Positions 1-8,700 of a stretch of DNA of 44,342 bases are shown here, in pieces (position 1 is the first letter of the stretch; every line of letters begins with the position of its first letter). The notes below the pieces were generated by a model. It did no database searches. It saw nothing but the letters and a program-made list of their open reading frames with translations, and was not told the DNA's origin. Both the position numbers and the translations under genes were made by a program. The DNA is from a virus. The stretch is from the IMG/VR virus record IMGVR_UViG_3300044946_000030, positions 1 through 44,342 of that record. One strand, given 5' to 3'.

Positions 1-405
1 TATCCTGAATGGAAACGCCTTATTCCAACGATGCAGCTTTTGTCTAACACAACTGACGGGCGAATTAATTTTAATCAGCCTACGGAAGATATTCTTGACC
101 AGCTTTACGATTTGGCGATTGTGTTGAATCCTGCTCAAGGTCCAGCCGCCAAAACAGAAATCCCCGCTGTGACGCCGGTTACTCCTATGCCAGTGGCGAA
201 AACTCAAGCTGAATATGAAGCTGATCTTGCTGCCGCCAAGAAAGCAGGATTTGAAGAGGCCCAAAAAGCTGCTCTTGCTGAACAGTCTGGCGGAGGAATT
301 GGTAGCCGTGGAACCGGAGCTAGACGTTCGACAACCACAAGTAAAGAGGCATTTCAGAATATGCCTTTGGCAGACCTAAAAAGATTGATTCAAACTGCGG
401 GTTAA
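1..405 (+). CDS. scaffold-like virion assembly protein, 5' end outside window
   Basis: The frame is open from the first base, so the gene starts left of the window; 134 residues are visible. The visible part has a helical N-terminal portion, a Pro/Ala-rich linker, a charged Ala/Glu/Lys helix and a Gly/Ser/Thr-rich stretch. It ends in a short helix NMPLADLKRLIQ. Its position directly before the major capsid gene and its low-complexity, charged character fit a scaffolding or capsid assembly protein, but no family motif proves this. The C-terminal NMPLxxLK motif recurs in the next three small proteins. The portal would be expected further left. Confidence 0.5.
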   Translation, partial: YPEWKRLIPTMQLLSNTTDGRINFNQPTEDILDQLYDLAIVLNPAQGPAAKTEIPAVTPVTPMPVAKTQAEYEADLAAAKKAGFEEAQKAALAEQSGGGIGSRGTGARRSTTTSKEAFQNMPLADLKRLIQTAG

Positions 406-601
406 ACGATTTAAAGTAACACACCCTCTGAAGCAGAGGAAGGACAAGGATGAATTTTCCCCCTGATCCTGTGGACGAATAAGGTTAGAGAGATGGTTGC
501 AATAGACGGATAAGCGTAAGCCCCGTCGAAGATTTCCATCAATCAAAAGGTGAGTCGCATTTCGTTGTGGCCCACCACTCTAAACTTAAAGGGGACAACA
601 A
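406..601 (+). promoter_or_regulatory. 196-nt leader before capsid gene with several hairpins
   Basis: There is no open frame of interest here. As RNA it can form a perfect 6-bp stem CCTCTG/CAGAGG (425-430 with 434-439), AGGAT/ATCCT (447-451 with 466-470), GACGG/CCGTC (505-509 with 523-527) enclosing a GC-GTAA-GC tetraloop-like element, and GGTG/CACC (549-552 with 573-576). It ends in the ribosome binding site AAAGGGG before ATG 602. A structured 5' leader that sets capsid expression is the simplest reading. No known RNA family was recognised. Confidence 0.35.
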
Positions 602-874
602 ATGTCTCTTAATGCAAACCTGACCAACACTTCAGGTCTTAATGACGCTAGTGCTATTTTCTATGACCGGACTCTTCTGGAATTTTTGCAGTTTCCGTTG
701 TTTTTTCAGGAATCTGCTGAGAAGCGTCCGATGCCTGGGAAGAACGGTACGCAAATTCAGTTTTTGCGGCCTGTCACTCTAGCTGTTGCTACAACCGCAA
801 TTACCGAAGGTACAAACCCTAATGGCGCTCTCTGGAATTCTACAAAGATTTTGGCAACGCCTTTACAATACGGT
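602..874 (+). CDS. major capsid protein, N4-gp56 family, exon 1
   Basis: This is the first 91 codons of the major capsid protein. Residues resemble the N4-gp56 family signature: an N-terminal YDRTLLEF helix, then KRPMPGKNGTQIQFLRP, TTAITEGTNPNG and the conserved LQYG. After LQYG the frame reads only three more codons into the intron (Met-Ala-Ala-stop at 884), so an unspliced product would be a useless 94-aa fragment. Joining base 874 to base 1475 restores one frame of 324 residues, a normal length for this family. Start ATG 602 follows AAAGGGG at a good distance. It builds the icosahedral shell together with the preceding scaffold-like protein. Confidence 0.85.
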
Positions 875-1474
875 ATGGCCGCATAATTGCCGTATAAAAA
901 TCGAAATTAAACAAACTGGAAAATCCTTTATGGACAATCAGACCCAAGCGATTCAGTATGCTTATTTAGCAGGAATCATTGATGGCGAAGGGTGGATCGG
1001 AATCACTAAGTCTACCAAAGCCGACTGTGTAAATCCTACTTATGTTCCAAAAATTCAAGTTGGAATGGTAGATCCGAATATCCCTTTCTTTTTAAAGAAG
1101 GTTTTTGGTGGATCGATTCATACTGAAAGCGTTCAGAACAGACAACTGATTTATCGTTGGCACCTTACATCGATCAGCGAACTTCAAAATTGTTTGGCTG
1201 CTGTTATACCATATCTTATTGTTAAGAAAGAAATGGCGGAACAGATTAGTGAATTTATTGCTTCTCGTGTGGATCTTCATGCTTTTCCCCACAATTCTAA
1301 AGACTGTGAGAAACTTAAATCTTCTGAAATACAACGGCGTGAAAGCTATTTTCAAAGTCTGAAAAAGCTTAATGCAGTTGGAGCAGGGGCAACGACTAAA
1401 CATCTCGACACTCGTAAGAGTGAAGCTATAGTCTGAACAGCACAGCAATGTGTTGAGGCCAACAGAAATGATTG
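875..1474 (+). ncRNA. group I self-splicing intron in the capsid gene
   Basis: The 5' splice site sits in a P1-like stem: exon bases ATACGGT (868-874) pair with GCCGTAT (889-895), giving the hallmark U874-G889 wobble with cleavage after U874. The 3' core is clear: P7 as GACTA (1394-1398) with TAGTC (1429-1433), P8 as CACTC-GTAA-GAGTG (1409-1422), and P9 as CAGCACA-GCAA-TGTGTTG (1438-1455). It resembles the AGATATAGTC region of the phage T4 td intron. G1474 is the only terminal G nearby that rejoins the capsid frame, giving an intron of exactly 600 nt. P3-P6 were not resolved. The intron carries a homing endonuclease gene. Confidence 0.82.
930..1436 (+). CDS. LAGLIDADG homing endonuclease in intron
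   Basis: This 168-residue protein carries one clear LAGLIDADG-type motif near its N-terminus, YLAGIIDGEGWIGI, where the acidic residue after II is the catalytic metal ligand. A typical second half follows (PYLIVKKEMAEQISEF) with a basic C-terminus. A single motif implies action as a homodimer that cuts intron-less capsid alleles and spreads the intron. The frame is open upstream to 786, but that part overlaps exon 1 in another frame, so ATG 930 is taken as the start. No strong ribosome binding site precedes it. The last codons and the TGA overlap the P7/P8 core of the intron. Confidence 0.85.
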   Translation: MDNQTQAIQYAYLAGIIDGEGWIGITKSTKADCVNPTYVPKIQVGMVDPNIPFFLKKVFGGSIHTESVQNRQLIYRWHLTSISELQNCLAAVIPYLIVKKEMAEQISEFIASRVDLHAFPHNSKDCEKLKSSEIQRRESYFQSLKKLNAVGAGATTKHLDTRKSEAIV

Positions 1475-2176
1475 GTCCTCGTTGATCTGACGAGTAACAA
1501 ATTGAACTATGTCGGTTTCTCAGATCGTTTGATCTTGGAAGCATACGACAACATCACCGAAGCAATGCACGAAGTTCTCGGCTATAACGCCGGTCTAACC
1601 TTCGACACGCTTCAACGTAACCAAATGGATGCCAGCATGACTATTCAGTACACTGGTGCTGCTACATCCGAAGCCACTGTGGCCGTCGCTTGTGCCGCTG
1701 TTGACTTTCGTAAAGCCTCAAAAGCACTCCAGACTCTCGCGGTTATGCCGTTTGAGGATGGCTGCTATCACGGTCTTGTCCATCCGGCTACCGCTGCTGA
1801 TCTTCAAGCAGACTCGGCTGCTGGTTCTTGGCTTGATCTGAATAAGTACATCTCTATCGATAAGAACCACCAGGCTATGCTTCGTGGTGAAATCGGTAAG
1901 ATATTCAACATACGTGTTCAAGTGAGTCCCAATATTTCAACCGGGACTGGTAGTGGCTCTGCTACTACATATCACAATTGGGTGATCGGGAAACAGGGTG
2001 TTGGTGCTGTCGATGTTGCCAATGAAGGTATTGAGAAAATTGTGCATATGCCGGGAGAAGCTGGCGTGTATGATCCTCTCAACTTGACGGGATCTATCGG
2101 TTATAAGTTCTATGCCGTTTTTCCCATCCTTGATGCGAATCGCGCCATTGAAATCATTGGTACCTCTGGTTACTAA
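1475..2176 (+). CDS. major capsid protein, N4-gp56 family, exon 2
   Basis: This is the C-terminal 233 residues of the capsid protein, continuing exon 1 after splicing. It contains VGFSDRLILEAYDNITEA, GYNAGLTFDTLQRN, a central PFEDGCYHGLVHPATAADL segment, the LRGEIGKIFNIRVQVS strand and a C-terminal region rich in beta strands, all typical of the P22/N4-like HK97-fold coat family. An in-frame TGA lies at 1469-1471 just upstream. A TTG at 1472 could be called as a start, but splicing explains the arrangement better than independent initiation because no ribosome binding site or N-terminal helix is present. Confidence 0.85.
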   Translation, partial: VLVDLTSNKLNYVGFSDRLILEAYDNITEAMHEVLGYNAGLTFDTLQRNQMDASMTIQYTGAATSEATVAVACAAVDFRKASKALQTLAVMPFEDGCYHGLVHPATAADLQADSAAGSWLDLNKYISIDKNHQAMLRGEIGKIFNIRVQVSPNISTGTGSGSATTYHNWVIGKQGVGAVDVANEGIEKIVHMPGEAGVYDPLNLTGSIGYKFYAVFPILDANRAIEIIGTSGY

Positions 2177-2299
2177 GTAGATTCAAACTAGCATCCTCCG
2201 ATGCGTCGGGGCTAGAGTTATTTCGTTTCGACCTCCACGATATGAAATTTAAATAGCCCCACCAATTTTGATTCACATTTTTAAAAGGCGGTAAAGCAG
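2177..2299 (+). other. gene-free spacer after capsid gene with nested hairpins
   Basis: Non-coding 123-nt spacer. GCATC-CTCC-GATGC (2191-2204) forms a short hairpin. GGGGCTA (2208-2214) pairs perfectly with TAGCCCC (2254-2260), enclosing ATTTC/GAAAT (2220-2224 with 2244-2248). No run of T follows the stems, so this is not a standard intrinsic terminator. It may be an RNA processing or stability element that separates abundant capsid message from downstream genes. The downstream gene starts after GGCGG at 2287. Confidence 0.35.
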
Positions 2300-2617
2300 A
2301 TGGTTGTACTCCCGAAAAAAGAATGGCCGAAGGAACTTAATTCGGCTGGCCTCAAACGAGGCGATATTGTCCAAATGGAAGTTGCTGATTCTACGCCGGA
2401 ATATATTTCTGTAGACCCTTCTACCCTCAAGCTTCATCAGGTTCGCAATCCTGTGGAAAATCGAGAGCCAATTATGAAACCGAAGAAACAGAATGCGGCA
2501 AACATGCCTCTTCCTGCTCTGAAGAATATGTTGCCTAACGCTCCAATGCCAGCCCCCACCGGCAATCCGCAAGCGGCTCCTCTAATGCCTCCTGCTGGTG
2601 CGCCTGTCGTTCATTAA
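2300..2617 (+). CDS. small virion-region protein with NMPLxxLK motif
   Basis: A 105-residue protein of unknown family. The N-terminal half (to about residue 50) looks like a small beta-rich domain (KRGDIVQMEVADSTPEYI). A basic linker follows, then the motif AANMPLPALKNML at 66-78 and a Pro/Ala-rich tail that is probably disordered. The motif resembles the C-terminus of the scaffold-like protein at the left edge. ATG 2300 has GGCGG nearby. Its position directly after the capsid gene suggests a head decoration or assembly role; that is inference. Confidence 0.6.
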   Translation: MVVLPKKEWPKELNSAGLKRGDIVQMEVADSTPEYISVDPSTLKLHQVRNPVENREPIMKPKKQNAANMPLPALKNMLPNAPMPAPTGNPQAAPLMPPAGAPVVH

Positions 2618-2627
2618 GGAGAACACT

Positions 2628-2912
2628 ATGCCTATTGAAATTATGTCGGCTTCGCCGGATAAGCCTAAGAAATATTCCAGAATTTGTGTCACTAAGGAAC
2701 AAGCCAAAGAGTTTAAGATCGGCAAAAATGTTTCCCTGAAGCTAACTGGTGAAGTTAAATCGGTTGGACGTTCCTATGGTGGCGAAGACGACTATGAAGT
2801 TGAAATCGAGGAACCGGAAGTGGATGATATTGAAGCGGACGAAGACGATGATAGCTACGCTACGATGCCTCGTGAAGAATTAAAGAAAGCCATTACAAAG
2901 AAAGAGTATTAA
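2628..2912 (+). CDS. small acidic virion-region protein with TMPxxxLK motif
   Basis: A 94-residue protein of unknown family. It has a compact N-terminal domain (KKYSRICVTKEQAKEF..IGKNVSLKLTGEVKSV), an acidic stretch at about 57-76, and the C-terminal helix TMPREELKKAITKKEY. ATG 2628 is chosen over an upstream in-frame ATG because AAGGAG lies 6 nt before it. The C-terminal helix is the third copy of the MPxxxLK motif in this gene block, which suggests docking to a common partner such as the capsid or scaffold. Confidence 0.65.
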   Translation: MPIEIMSASPDKPKKYSRICVTKEQAKEFKIGKNVSLKLTGEVKSVGRSYGGEDDYEVEIEEPEVDDIEADEDDDSYATMPREELKKAITKKEY

Positions 2913-2913
2913 T

Positions 2914-3237
2914 ATGCTTGCCCCTATTTCAGATGCCACACAGAATTCCACAATTGCTACACAGATTCTTAGCGACATACAAATACTAATCACCAAAGAT
3001 AGCGATGCTTCTGGAACAGATAACGATTTAGAAGACGCCGCTGAGAGCGTGCAGAGATACATCGAGAAAAATAAAGGCACAGATTCGACGGTTTCCCCCG
3101 ATGCTGCTACTTCTCCTAGAGCGCAAATGGGTCCGGTATTCGATACGGCAGGGGTTACCGATACTGGTGTTTTGACTGGACCTTTGAACGGGCTTAAGAA
3201 TTTCTTAGTCAAGAACGCTACAGATCGTCAGTCCTAA
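2914..3237 (+). CDS. hypothetical small virion-region protein
   Basis: A 107-residue protein that begins one base after the stop of the preceding gene. It is largely helical and Asp/Ser/Thr-rich, with a likely disordered middle (residues 55-85). It ends in GPLNGLKNFLVK, a weaker version of the MPxxxLK helix of its neighbours. No catalytic motif or membrane segment is visible. A minor head protein or assembly factor is possible from position alone. Confidence 0.55.
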   Translation: MLAPISDATQNSTIATQILSDIQILITKDSDASGTDNDLEDAAESVQRYIEKNKGTDSTVSPDAATSPRAQMGPVFDTAGVTDTGVLTGPLNGLKNFLVKNATDRQS

Positions 3238-3257
3238 TCTTTTCTTGGAGGAAAAGA

Positions 3258-3860
3258 ATGCTGCAACACACTTGGTATCAGAAGTTACGCCGATTAAATT
3301 CGCGTCTTAGGGTGAGTCAATATGATTGTTCAACGCATCTTCCAGGTATTTATTACGTCCACGAACGTGATGGTATTGTCGATGTTTGCGCTACTGATAT
3401 TGGATTTGTACCTCCAGTGGCGAAGTATGAGAATAACCAACTCGTTAAAAGCGGGTATCGTAGAGCGGTGAATATTCTTCTTCATCTGAAATTGACCACA
3501 CACGACAAGGTTAGAAAAGAATTTCCTGGTTTTTTTGAAGCAAGATATCCCTCTTCTTCTTTGGTTCAGATCAAATCGGCTCATCATAGCTGGTCTGAGA
3601 TGATGAAAGAGGAACGCAAGAGACTCAGTATTATTGGAGAGGTTAATCAGGTTGATGTTGGTGATCCTGTGATTAACAAGATGAAAGAGATGGAGATAGA
3701 CAATTTTAATCGCAAGAAAGACTCAGCATTATCGGGCGAACAGTTTTTAGAACTCGCTTCGGACATCAAAGAAAAAATGCCGGACCATACAAAAGATGTT
3801 CTTGAACAGAACAAATTCAACTACGAAAAGGCGATTGGTAGCAGAAAGATCGTCGCATAA
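3258..3860 (+). CDS. hypothetical virion-region protein, 200 aa
   Basis: Start ATG 3258 follows GGAGG closely. The protein has a beta-rich N-terminal half (PGIYYVHERDGIVDVCATDIGFVPPVAKYENN) and a helical, charged C-terminal half with likely coiled-coil segments around residues 110-185. The family is not recognised. Lying between capsid-associated genes and the adaptor, it probably belongs to head completion or virion assembly, but no motif confirms this. Confidence 0.6.
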   Translation: MLQHTWYQKLRRLNSRLRVSQYDCSTHLPGIYYVHERDGIVDVCATDIGFVPPVAKYENNQLVKSGYRRAVNILLHLKLTTHDKVRKEFPGFFEARYPSSSLVQIKSAHHSWSEMMKEERKRLSIIGEVNQVDVGDPVINKMKEMEIDNFNRKKDSALSGEQFLELASDIKEKMPDHTKDVLEQNKFNYEKAIGSRKIVA

Positions 3861-3872
3861 GGATTAATTTCG

Positions 3873-4487
3873 ATGAGCAATGCAACATATACATATCCAA
3901 CCGTGACGATTGGCACTATTACTTTTACTGCTAAACGATGGGGGCAATTTCCGACTATTCAATTGACCTCTGGTGCTGTTGCTGGAAGCGAGGTTGCAAC
4001 CGCAACGCTGACGGGAACGCAATGGGCAGTAGCCATTCAAATAGCCAGTGGAACGAGTACGGACAATCAAATTATCGCTACGTTGACTAACTCCACTGGA
4101 AATTCAAATAACTTAAATCCTGGGGATTTGGTTTCAGCGACGACAAGCAACGGATCGGCAACGGAATCTTCCGGTTCTGTTCAGACAATGACGGGAGCTA
4201 TTGGCGCACAAGGATTGAGTTTTTATTCGGATCAGACGATTACTGCCCTTACTGCTTCTTTTGTTTTCTTCCCGTTTAATGGCGATGCAAGTATGATTCT
4301 TATAAAGAATAATTCTAGTTTGGGTAGCGGAAATAATGTGGTTTATAGTTTTGATGGGGTTAATGTTTCCGGTACAGTTACAGGTTCTTTGTTCGATTCG
4401 TTAATCGACGTTCATAAGAAAGGGATATTTTTAAAATACGCTGGTTCCGCTGCTCCAAACTATATAGCCACGGCGGTTTTGGAATAA
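3873..4487 (+). CDS. beta-rich structural protein, probable capsid decoration
   Basis: A 204-residue protein made almost entirely of Ser/Thr/Gly/Ala-rich predicted beta strands, with few charged residues and no signal peptide. That composition is common in head decoration or fibre-type virion proteins. ATG 3873 follows AAGGA at about 10 nt. It sits four bases before the adaptor gene, so the two are probably translated from one message. Alternatives are a short head fibre or a minor tail protein. Confidence 0.5.
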   Translation: MSNATYTYPTVTIGTITFTAKRWGQFPTIQLTSGAVAGSEVATATLTGTQWAVAIQIASGTSTDNQIIATLTNSTGNSNNLNPGDLVSATTSNGSATESSGSVQTMTGAIGAQGLSFYSDQTITALTASFVFFPFNGDASMILIKNNSSLGSGNNVVYSFDGVNVSGTVTGSLFDSLIDVHKKGIFLKYAGSAAPNYIATAVLE

Positions 4488-4490
4488 AAA

Positions 4491-5246
4491 ATGTCGGTTA
4501 CTACAACTGGCAATACAATAGTTGCCGATGTTCGCGCCGAAATAATTGAACCAAGTCCCACGTTTTTCTCAAACGCGAGGATGTTGTATTTGATTAACCA
4601 GGCGCAGAATGATTATGTCGCTAAAACAAGAGTTCTTCAAAATATTGCTTATACCTCTTCGGTATTAGGCCAAGCGGATTATCCGATGCCTACGAACTGG
4701 TTAGGCAGCGAGAAGATATTTTATAACGCCGTAACTTTGAATAATCTTCCTAATTGGCGTCCTCTTGGTGCAACGAACATTGAGAAAATGGGGCAAGAGT
4801 ATCCAAATTTTCTGTCAACAGATCCTTCAACCCTGAGTTATCCGTTTCGTTATTGGGTTATTGGGCAGACGATGTATATCTATCCCACTCCGGTTACAAA
4901 CGGCACAAACGATTTATTTTTGTTTTATGAATCCTGGCCCACTCAGTTATCTACTTTGAACAGCCTATTGTCAATTGATGACAGTCTTTATCCCGGTGTT
5001 CGCGCCTATGTACTTTCAAAATTATGGAAAGCTGACGGGGAAGATGCTAAGGCTAAAGATGAAATGAGTGGCAATATGCAAAACCCCGGTAACTATGAAA
5101 ACATGGTGAAGGAAGGTTTCAAATGGAAGAACAAACGGATTCTTGATGGTCGTTGGAAGATCGATATCGAATCTTATTTGCCTTTCAGCTATTCAACTTT
5201 TACTTCCGGTACAACAACCGGGGGAATCAATCCTCTGTCGCTTTAA
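4491..5246 (+). CDS. head-tail adaptor-like protein
   Basis: A 251-residue protein whose N-terminal third reads as a phage adaptor: IVADVRAEIIEPSPTFFSNA followed by RMLYLINQAQNDYV, a helical region typical of podovirus head-tail connectors. A beta-rich middle with YPMPTNWLGSEKIFYN and TMYIYPTP follows, then a C-terminal helix bundle. It would form a ring under the portal and join head to tail. The start ATG 4491 is three bases after the previous stop, indicating translational coupling. Family assignment rests on motif pattern, not on a search. Confidence 0.65.
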   Translation: MSVTTTGNTIVADVRAEIIEPSPTFFSNARMLYLINQAQNDYVAKTRVLQNIAYTSSVLGQADYPMPTNWLGSEKIFYNAVTLNNLPNWRPLGATNIEKMGQEYPNFLSTDPSTLSYPFRYWVIGQTMYIYPTPVTNGTNDLFLFYESWPTQLSTLNSLLSIDDSLYPGVRAYVLSKLWKADGEDAKAKDEMSGNMQNPGNYENMVKEGFKWKNKRILDGRWKIDIESYLPFSYSTFTSGTTTGGINPLSL

Positions 5247-5252
5247 GGATTT

Positions 5253-5732
5253 ATGGGCTGGCCTACATCAGTTTCTAACGCATCGAATCTTTTTACAGCG
5301 GTCAATATTCTTCAGACGCAACTAACCGTTGCGATGACTTCAAATTCACCCGCTGTTATCACTGTGGCGAATACGGTCGGATTTCCTATAGTTGGTGCAT
5401 TGAATATAGATCAAGAGGTTATTTTCTATACAGGAATTTCGGGTAATACTTTTACTGGTTTAACTCGTGGTGCCGATAATACCAATGTGAGTTTTCATGC
5501 AATCGGTGCCAACGTCAATGCAGCAATTGTTGCCTATCACATTAATGCTTTAAATGCAGAAGTTATAGCTATCGAGAAATATCTGAATACAGCAAGATCA
5601 ACAGACATCTATACAATTGGAACATATACCTCGACGATGACTTTAAATCCGGCTTCAACGACTCTCAATACTGTGGCTAATGTTTTGGCTACTCTTTTAA
5701 ATAGTTTGACAAATGCCGGAATAATTCAGTGA
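5253..5732 (+). CDS. tail or fibre attachment protein
   Basis: A 159-residue protein with a small beta domain carrying INxDQEVIFYTGISGNTFTG-like text and TRGADNTNVSFHAIGA. This pattern recurs in phage tail and fibre proteins where strands wrap a trimeric or hexameric hub. The C-terminal half is helical and Ala/Leu-rich. It shares four bases with the following fibre gene (stop TGA inside GTGA). It could be the virion-side anchor of that fibre. Confidence 0.5.
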   Translation: MGWPTSVSNASNLFTAVNILQTQLTVAMTSNSPAVITVANTVGFPIVGALNIDQEVIFYTGISGNTFTGLTRGADNTNVSFHAIGANVNAAIVAYHINALNAEVIAIEKYLNTARSTDIYTIGTYTSTMTLNPASTTLNTVANVLATLLNSLTNAGIIQ

Positions 5733-8700
5733 AGAAAAAACTTCTTTCATTAATCCTTTTGCTCCTTCCCGTCACAGCTTTGGCTGATACGCTTGGAACA
5801 CTGAACAACAATGCTTCGGTAGAGCTTAGCACTCAAGCGGTTCAAATTCAGAGCAGCCTTCAAACCGGAGCTACGGTCTTTATTACAAGTGGAACCGTCG
5901 CAAGTTATCTTGCAGATCAGGCTTTAACGAACGGTGGATGTGTTCAGGCTGGTCCGAATGGTCAGTTTACTACTCCTACGTCCAATGCTTGCGGAACAGG
6001 ATCAGGTGGTGGTGCCGCATCAACCACTACAGCCTATGGTTTACTTTATACTTCTAGTTCAAGCGTCACTCAGACATTGATAAGCACAACTCCTGTCGTT
6101 CTAAATGCTTTTCAGAATACAGGTGCTTCGTATCAAACCGTTCTCAGTACAACGGCATCGAGTATTATTGTCAGCACAGGGGGAGTGTTCTATGTTTGGG
6201 CGAATATTCTTTCTACCGGAACAGGAACCTACAATCAATATTTTTCTATAGGGATAAACGGAAGTCCTACCGCCTATACCTGTCAGGATACACCTTCTGC
6301 GCGTTGTGTGTTGACTTCGATTGTTAGTTTGTCTGCCGGTTCGACGGTTCAGATTTACACAAATACGAGTTTGGTCGGGCAAGCTACTTGCACGATAACC
6401 GATGCTCAATTTGGATTGACGACTATTACCGGACCTACAGGACCACAAGGATTATCGAATTTTATTTCCGCTGGTTATGCTATTTCCGCAGTTGCTAATG
6501 GATCAACAACGACGGTTTCTTTGCTCGGTAACTCGACAAACTATATACAAAATTCCAGTAGCTTACAGTCCAACACTACTTTTTATGTTTCGAGTGCTGC
6601 TGTTAAAGGTCCGTTTATGGTTATCGGATCGACGAATGCCACTCCCACTACGATAGAAGGACCATTCGGTTCATCGACAACTGCTGGTCCGAATAATTAT
6701 TCGTTCATTCTTGGCAACTATGGATCTCATGCGGCTGGAACAGATGTTTCTTTGGGTTTATATCAATATAGCAGTTTTGGTGGTGGTACTTGGACGCCTT
6801 TCGGTTCTATAGAGTGTATTAAACAAAGCGATAACTATTTAAACGATGGATCAGATTTGGTCTTTCGCGTTTATAGTGGTGGGGCTGGAAGTACAGAGGC
6901 TCTTAGACTCTCTGGTTCAACGACTAATGGTGTTGGTCCAACAGTTAAGCTAGGGGGTGCGCTCTATACAAACGGATCTTCCGGTACTTTTGGTTATGTC
7001 TTGCAATCTAATGGGGCGAATGTTGCGCCTTCGTGGGTAGTGAATTCGCCGGGGTCAAATAATTTTATTCTTCTCCAAAGCACTCTCCAAGCTGGAGCTA
7101 CTTTTTATGTTTCCAGCGCTGCTGTTGCCGGTAATTTAACCATCGGGACATTAACGGGAAACACCTGGAATGGTACATTAGGAACACTCACACCTACGAT
7201 AAGCATGTTAGCCGAAGGTGTTACTATGAGTGATGGCGGAGCAACATTTCTTCAAAGTCAAGTAGGAAGTGGCAATGTTACGACATTGGCTTCTGCCGGT
7301 GGTGGTACTGTATTAACCTTGAATGAAAACTCACCTTCAACCTTTAATGGTAGCAGTAGTTTAGGTTTATATATGGTCAATCAACCTTTTGGTTGGTCCG
7401 ATAGCAATGCTAAAGTTTCTTATATACAAAATCCGACAGGATATATTTCAACGTACACATTAACGCTTCCTATACAACTCGGTACACCTGGACAGGTTTT
7501 AGAACAGATTAATTCAACGGGAACTCTATCGTTTGTTAGTTCGGCTGGAGCAGGAGTTTCTTTCGCCACAGGAACTATTTTACAAACACCGTCAGCCCCC
7601 GCTGGTGGAACTTGGCTTGCTTGTGACGGTAGTGTTCAGTCTACCGCTACTTATCCCGCACTTTATAATGCAATTGGTCAGACGTATATGAACTTTACGT
7701 CAACTTTTCCTGCATCTACAAATACCGTATCTGCGGCATCAATTCCTGTTTGGTTGGGCAATTCAAATTGGTTAGTTACGTCGGCTAACGGTACAGCAGT
7801 CTGGTGGGGATCTACAGGTACTTGGCTAACACAGACGAGTGTTGGTTCGGGTTTAAGTGCCTTGAGTGTAAATTTAGCCGTAGGATATGCGTTAGGATAT
7901 ACCAACACAACCGCTGCTGCTCTTACTGCGTCATTGACGAGCATCAATTTTGTCGGCAACACACTTCCTTCTGCGCCCGGATCATTTCAAAAAGTAATTG
8001 CTCCAGGGAACGCTAATACGGCTGTTTTCCTGTATTGCGTAACTGGCTCTCAAACGGTTTACACGATGACAAAGGGCGGAACTACTTGGGCTAGTACCGC
8101 CAGTGCATTGCCAAAAACCGGAACACCTGGAGCTATTTGGTGGGATGGGACTGATTGGAATATCTTAATGACCAATGGCGTACTAGAGCAAACTTCACTC
8201 GTTTCTGGAACGGCCAATTGGACAGTCGCTTATTCGTCAACTTCTATTCTTGCGCTCTATGCGCCTATCATGAACAATCAACAAAATGCCGAGGTGGGCT
8301 CGTTTGACAATGCACCCAACGTGGTATTAGCACCGTTTTCTTCGGGTAACTCTATTGTTTCCAGTAATTCTCTTTTAACGTCCACACAATATCCACAGAG
8401 TTTTGTTACTTATCAATCACCCACATCTGTTTTTTGGAACGGATATGTCTATGTGGCGATTGTTGCATTTAATAGTTCTACAGCCGTTAATAACGTAGTT
8501 CCCCAATATATCAATTCGACGATTTATACTTCTATAGACGGTAAAGTATGGAGAAATGCAACCACAGGAATTTTCATGTGTCCTGCTGCTCAGTTTACAG
8601 GAACGACCACAAACACGCTTACGGCTAATACTACCACAGGGGCTTTTTTAATGCTCGGAGAAAATGCCGGTGGTCCTAGCCCTGGCGGTACAAACTTGAT

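Noticed and set aside
786-929. Upstream extension of the homing endonuclease frame
   Set aside because: It lies within capsid exon 1 in another frame and contains no endonuclease motif; the domain starts after ATG 930.
1092-1544. 150-codon frame on the - strand across the intron
   Set aside because: It is antisense to the endonuclease and capsid exon 2, has no ribosome binding site and no recognisable protein features.
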